Assembly (NCBI GenBank): GCA_929200685.1
Contig: CAKNAO010000017.1
Span: forward strand, 1-10,966
Direction of reading: 5' to 3'
Length of the DNA: 10,966 nucleotides
Origin: an uncultured bacterium
Lineage (GTDB): Bacteria; Bacillota_I; Bacilli_A; Mycoplasmatales; Metamycoplasmataceae
The notes beneath the pieces are model-generated. The model did no database searches. It saw only the letters and a list, made by a program, of their open reading frames with translations, and had not been told where the DNA came from. Of this stretch, positions 9,213 through 10,966 are shown one piece after another. The position numbers were made by a program, and so were the translations under genes. Position 1 is the stretch's first letter. Every line of letters begins with the position of its first letter.

Positions 9213-9322
9213 ATGTATTTTTAATAATAAAATACATTTTTTAAGATTATATATGTATTTTTGATAATATAATACATTTTTTAAGATTATATATGTATTT
9301 TTAATAATAAAATACATTTTTT
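9213..9322. repeat. 40-bp direct repeats, 2.75 copies, each with an internal palindrome
   Basis: Copies begin at 9213, 9253 and 9293 (period exactly 40). The third copy stops matching at about 9322. Each starts with ATGTATTTT and, after a 7-base spacer, carries AAAATACAT, the exact reverse complement; copy 2 has one mismatch (ATAATACAT). Between palindromes is a TTTTTTAAGATTATAT linker, which on the - strand contains a TATAAT. The array fills most of the 331-bp rnj/Fic divergent intergenic region, which has no gene. It could bind a regulator, form hairpins, or be a slippage-prone tract. The rest of the intergenic region (9114-9145, 9174-9212) is plain AT-rich sequence. Confidence 0.8.
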
Positions 9323-9335
9323 ATTATAATACATG

Positions 9336-9341
9336 TATAAT
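9336..9341 (+). promoter_or_regulatory. Candidate -10 box of the Fic gene
   Basis: TATAAT sits 38 bases before the Fic ATG and overlaps a 10-bp perfect palindrome ATACATGTAT (9329-9338). A second TATAAT at 9325-9330 is an alternative. No strong -35 was found; the expected place falls in the third 40-bp repeat. Predicted leader is about 30 bases. Confidence 0.35.
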
Positions 9342-9379
9342 ATTTATTAAATTACATATTTTAAATAGAAAGATTAAAA

Positions 9380-10408
9380 ATGGAAAAATGAGATTTAAAT
9401 TATTGAACTAGTCAGTTTAAAATTAAAGAAGATGTTTGAGAAAAATCACTTTTTATTCAACAAAAATTAGGAAAATTAGATATTATTATGTCTGAAATAT
9501 TTTTAAATAGTAAAATGGCTTCTAGAATTTTTGCTTTTATTGAATCAAAATATTCTTCAAAAATTGAAGGAATTTATACTACATTATTTGAAAATGTAAA
9601 TACTGGTATTTCTTCAAAAAATGCAAATCTTATAAAACCAATAGTTGATTCACTTTTTAATAAAGAAAAAGAAAAAATTAATAAAATTTATATTGATAAA
9701 TTAGAAAAAATTTTAAATGAAAATCAAAATAAAAAAAAACGTTGAAATTCTAAATTTGGTATTTATGATTCAAAAAATCAAAAAAAATATGAACCATCAT
9801 TAGATAAAAAAGAAGTTGAAAAATTTATGGATTTTTTTTATTCAAAAATTCAAAATGATAAAAATTTAATTGATATTATAATTTCACATATAATTTTTGA
9901 AAAAATTCATCCATTTGTAGATGCAAATGGAAGAATAGGAAGATTAATTTTTCAAAAACAATTAATTAAAAGAATGCATTTTACTAAAATTGTTCCTTTA
10001 TCATGATCTATTTATAAAAATAATTATTTATATTATGAAGCTTTTAATGTTGCAAGAAAAGATATTAATCAAGCTATTTCAATATTTTTAGATATTATTG
10101 AAAATTTTATAATAGTAACAATTGATTTTATTGAAGAATTAAAACTTTATTTTGAAGATAACAAAGAAAAAGTTATTTCTTGTTCATTTAAAATTGATGA
10201 AATAATGGCTAAAAAAATACTTTTTTCTATTCAATCCAAAAAAAGATATTTTATAAACAAATATAAATGAAACACAAGAACAATAGATAAAATTTTTGAT
10301 TGTTTAATTGAAAATGATTTAAATTTTAATATTAGAAAATTTTCTAGAGAAAAATTATATTGAAATATTGATTTAGAAACAATAATTGATTTTCATTTTA
10401 GAGAATAA
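9380..10408 (+). CDS. Fic-domain protein (probable AMP-transferase, class II auto-inhibited)
   Basis: 342 aa; seven TGA codons are read as Trp, three of them in the first 20 residues, so a standard-code reading would begin falsely at 9488. The catalytic motif is HPFVDANGRIGR (177-188): H177, D181, N183, G184, R185 and R188 agree with HPFx[D/E]GNGRxxR, but the usual Gly at 182 is Ala. SSKIEG (59-64) matches the [S/T]xxxE[G/N] inhibitory helix, here N-terminal to the Fic core, which is the class II arrangement; Glu63 would block ATP by contacting the second Arg. The last 90 residues may be a winged-helix-like domain. Fic proteins usually transfer AMP to a hydroxyl side chain; the target is unknown. 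Only a weak AGAAAG lies before the ATG. No separate antitoxin gene is adjacent. Confidence 0.88.
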
Positions 10409-10441
10409 TATTTTAAAAATAAAAAAATTACATATATTAAT

Positions 10442-10753
10442 ATGCAAAAGAAAATTTTATCATTAATATTTTTTATATTATTAAGTTTAATAATATTTTT
10501 TCTTTTTTATCAATCTCGATTTACTAAAAATGTTAAAAAAAGAGATTATATTTTAATCAAATTATTCAATAAAGGTTCTTATCCATATAAAAAACCATTT
10601 TTTAAAGGTATAAAAGCAATTAATGCTATTTTAATTTTAAGTAATAAAACCCAAGAAATTAAAAGTATTTATAAAAAAGTTAATAGAAAGTGAGTAAAAA
10701 TCTTAAAAGATGAAAAACTTTATAAAGACTATACACTTAAAGTTAAATATTAG
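10442..10753 (+). CDS. Short membrane-anchored protein, possible SLBB half of ComEA
   Basis: 103 aa, with one TGA Trp at 10691-10693. Residues 4-23 are a strong N-terminal membrane anchor; the rest is basic and predicted outside. The stretch from DYILIKLFNKGSYPY to KGIKAINAILILSNKT resembles the SLBB pattern of ComEA (beta strand, G..Y, hydrophobic helix), but there is no AGG triplet and no helix-hairpin-helix DNA-binding part, so the match is weak. It starts 33 bases after the Fic stop with no ribosome binding site and is followed by a polytopic membrane protein. The ComEA reading is an inference from fold pattern and neighbour; otherwise it is a hypothetical membrane protein. Confidence 0.65.
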
Positions 10754-10763
10754 TATTATCAAA

Positions 10764-10966
10764 ATGCCTTTAAGTGTTTTAAATTCAATTTTTTTATTTA
10801 TGTATTACTATAACCAAAATATTTTTGCAATTATTTTAAATATTTTAATATCTTTGTATTTTCTACTAGATTTTAAATATTTAATTTTTTCAATGTTAAT
10901 TTTTTTATTTTCTATTTTATTTTTAAATCTTTCAAAACAAGATTTATTAAATGAAAAAATAAATGG
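10764..10966 (+). CDS. N-terminal part of a polytopic membrane protein, ComEC candidate (cut by window end)
   Basis: 67 complete codons with no stop before the window edge. Nearly all residues are hydrophobic, forming about two or three membrane segments (IFAIILNILISLYFLL, then YLIFSMLIFLFSILFL). ComEC, the channel that carries single-stranded DNA into the cell, begins with such segments and often follows a ComEA-type gene, but no ComEC-specific motif is inside the window, so the name is a guess from context. An in-frame ATG at 10710 would give an 18-residue longer protein overlapping the previous gene by 44 bases; neither start has a ribosome binding site. Confidence 0.5.
   Translation, partial: MPLSVLNSIFLFMYYYNQNIFAIILNILISLYFLLDFKYLIFSMLIFLFSILFLNLSKQDLLNEKIN

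Noticed and set aside
9105..9317. 70-codon open frame on the - strand rich in Tyr, Ile and Lys
   Set aside because: It lies entirely over the 40-bp repeats and its peptide is just the repeat translated several times, with no ribosome binding site. Open only because the DNA is AT-rich.
9213..9322. Repeats as a CRISPR array
   Set aside because: The repeats are adjacent with period 40 and no unique spacers, and no cas gene is nearby.
9380..10408. Fic gene as half of a toxin-antitoxin pair
   Set aside because: The inhibitory motif is inside the protein itself (residues 59-64), and no small antitoxin gene lies directly upstream or downstream.

Overview
The window comes from a wall-less mollicute of the Mycoplasma type. 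It is extremely AT-rich, uses AGA for most arginines, and every long reading frame continues through in-frame TGA codons that must be read as tryptophan (genetic code 4). With TGA as Trp, ten complete genes and one cut gene resolve. All 23 tryptophans I could place are TGA and none is TGG. I cannot name the species from sequence alone; the gene content fits a hominis- or synoviae-like Mycoplasma relative.

Positions 1-5962 (+) hold a housekeeping cluster: gdpP (c-di-AMP phosphodiesterase), rplI (ribosomal protein bL9), dnaB (replicative helicase), a CNNM/CorC-type membrane protein with CBS domains, and a YitT-family membrane protein. The order gdpP-rplI-dnaB is the conserved Firmicutes order (yybT-rplI-dnaC in Bacillus subtilis). 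The first four genes overlap or nearly touch. The YitT gene has a perfect TATAAT exactly where a leaderless mRNA would start at its ATG.

Positions 5963-9048 hold alternating genes. trpS (-) converges on the YitT gene with a 5-bp gap and diverges from a small membrane-anchored EIIB-like gene (+). That gene in turn converges on rnj, the RNase J gene (-), again with a 5-bp gap. The trpS/EIIB-like intergenic region carries overlapping divergent promoters, with a good TTGAAT-N17-TATAAT on the + strand. The EIIB-like protein has lost the phosphorylatable cysteine.

Positions 9049-9379 form a 331-bp divergent intergenic region. It holds the rnj promoter and a 5' inverted repeat, an AT-only array of 40-bp direct repeats each containing a palindrome, and the probable promoter of a Fic-domain gene.

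Positions 9380-10966 (+) hold the Fic protein, which has the intramolecular S-xxx-E-G inhibitory motif and a HPFVDANGR active site, a short membrane-anchored protein resembling the SLBB half of ComEA, and the start of a polytopic membrane protein cut by the window end. Position and hydropathy make the last a ComEC candidate, so this end may be the start of a DNA-uptake locus.

No rRNA, tRNA, CRISPR array, insertion sequence or prophage gene was seen. I see no clear undescribed multi-gene system. The best leads are the palindromic 40-bp repeats next to the Fic gene, the cysteine-less EIIB-like protein, and the minimal ComEA-like/ComEC-like pair.
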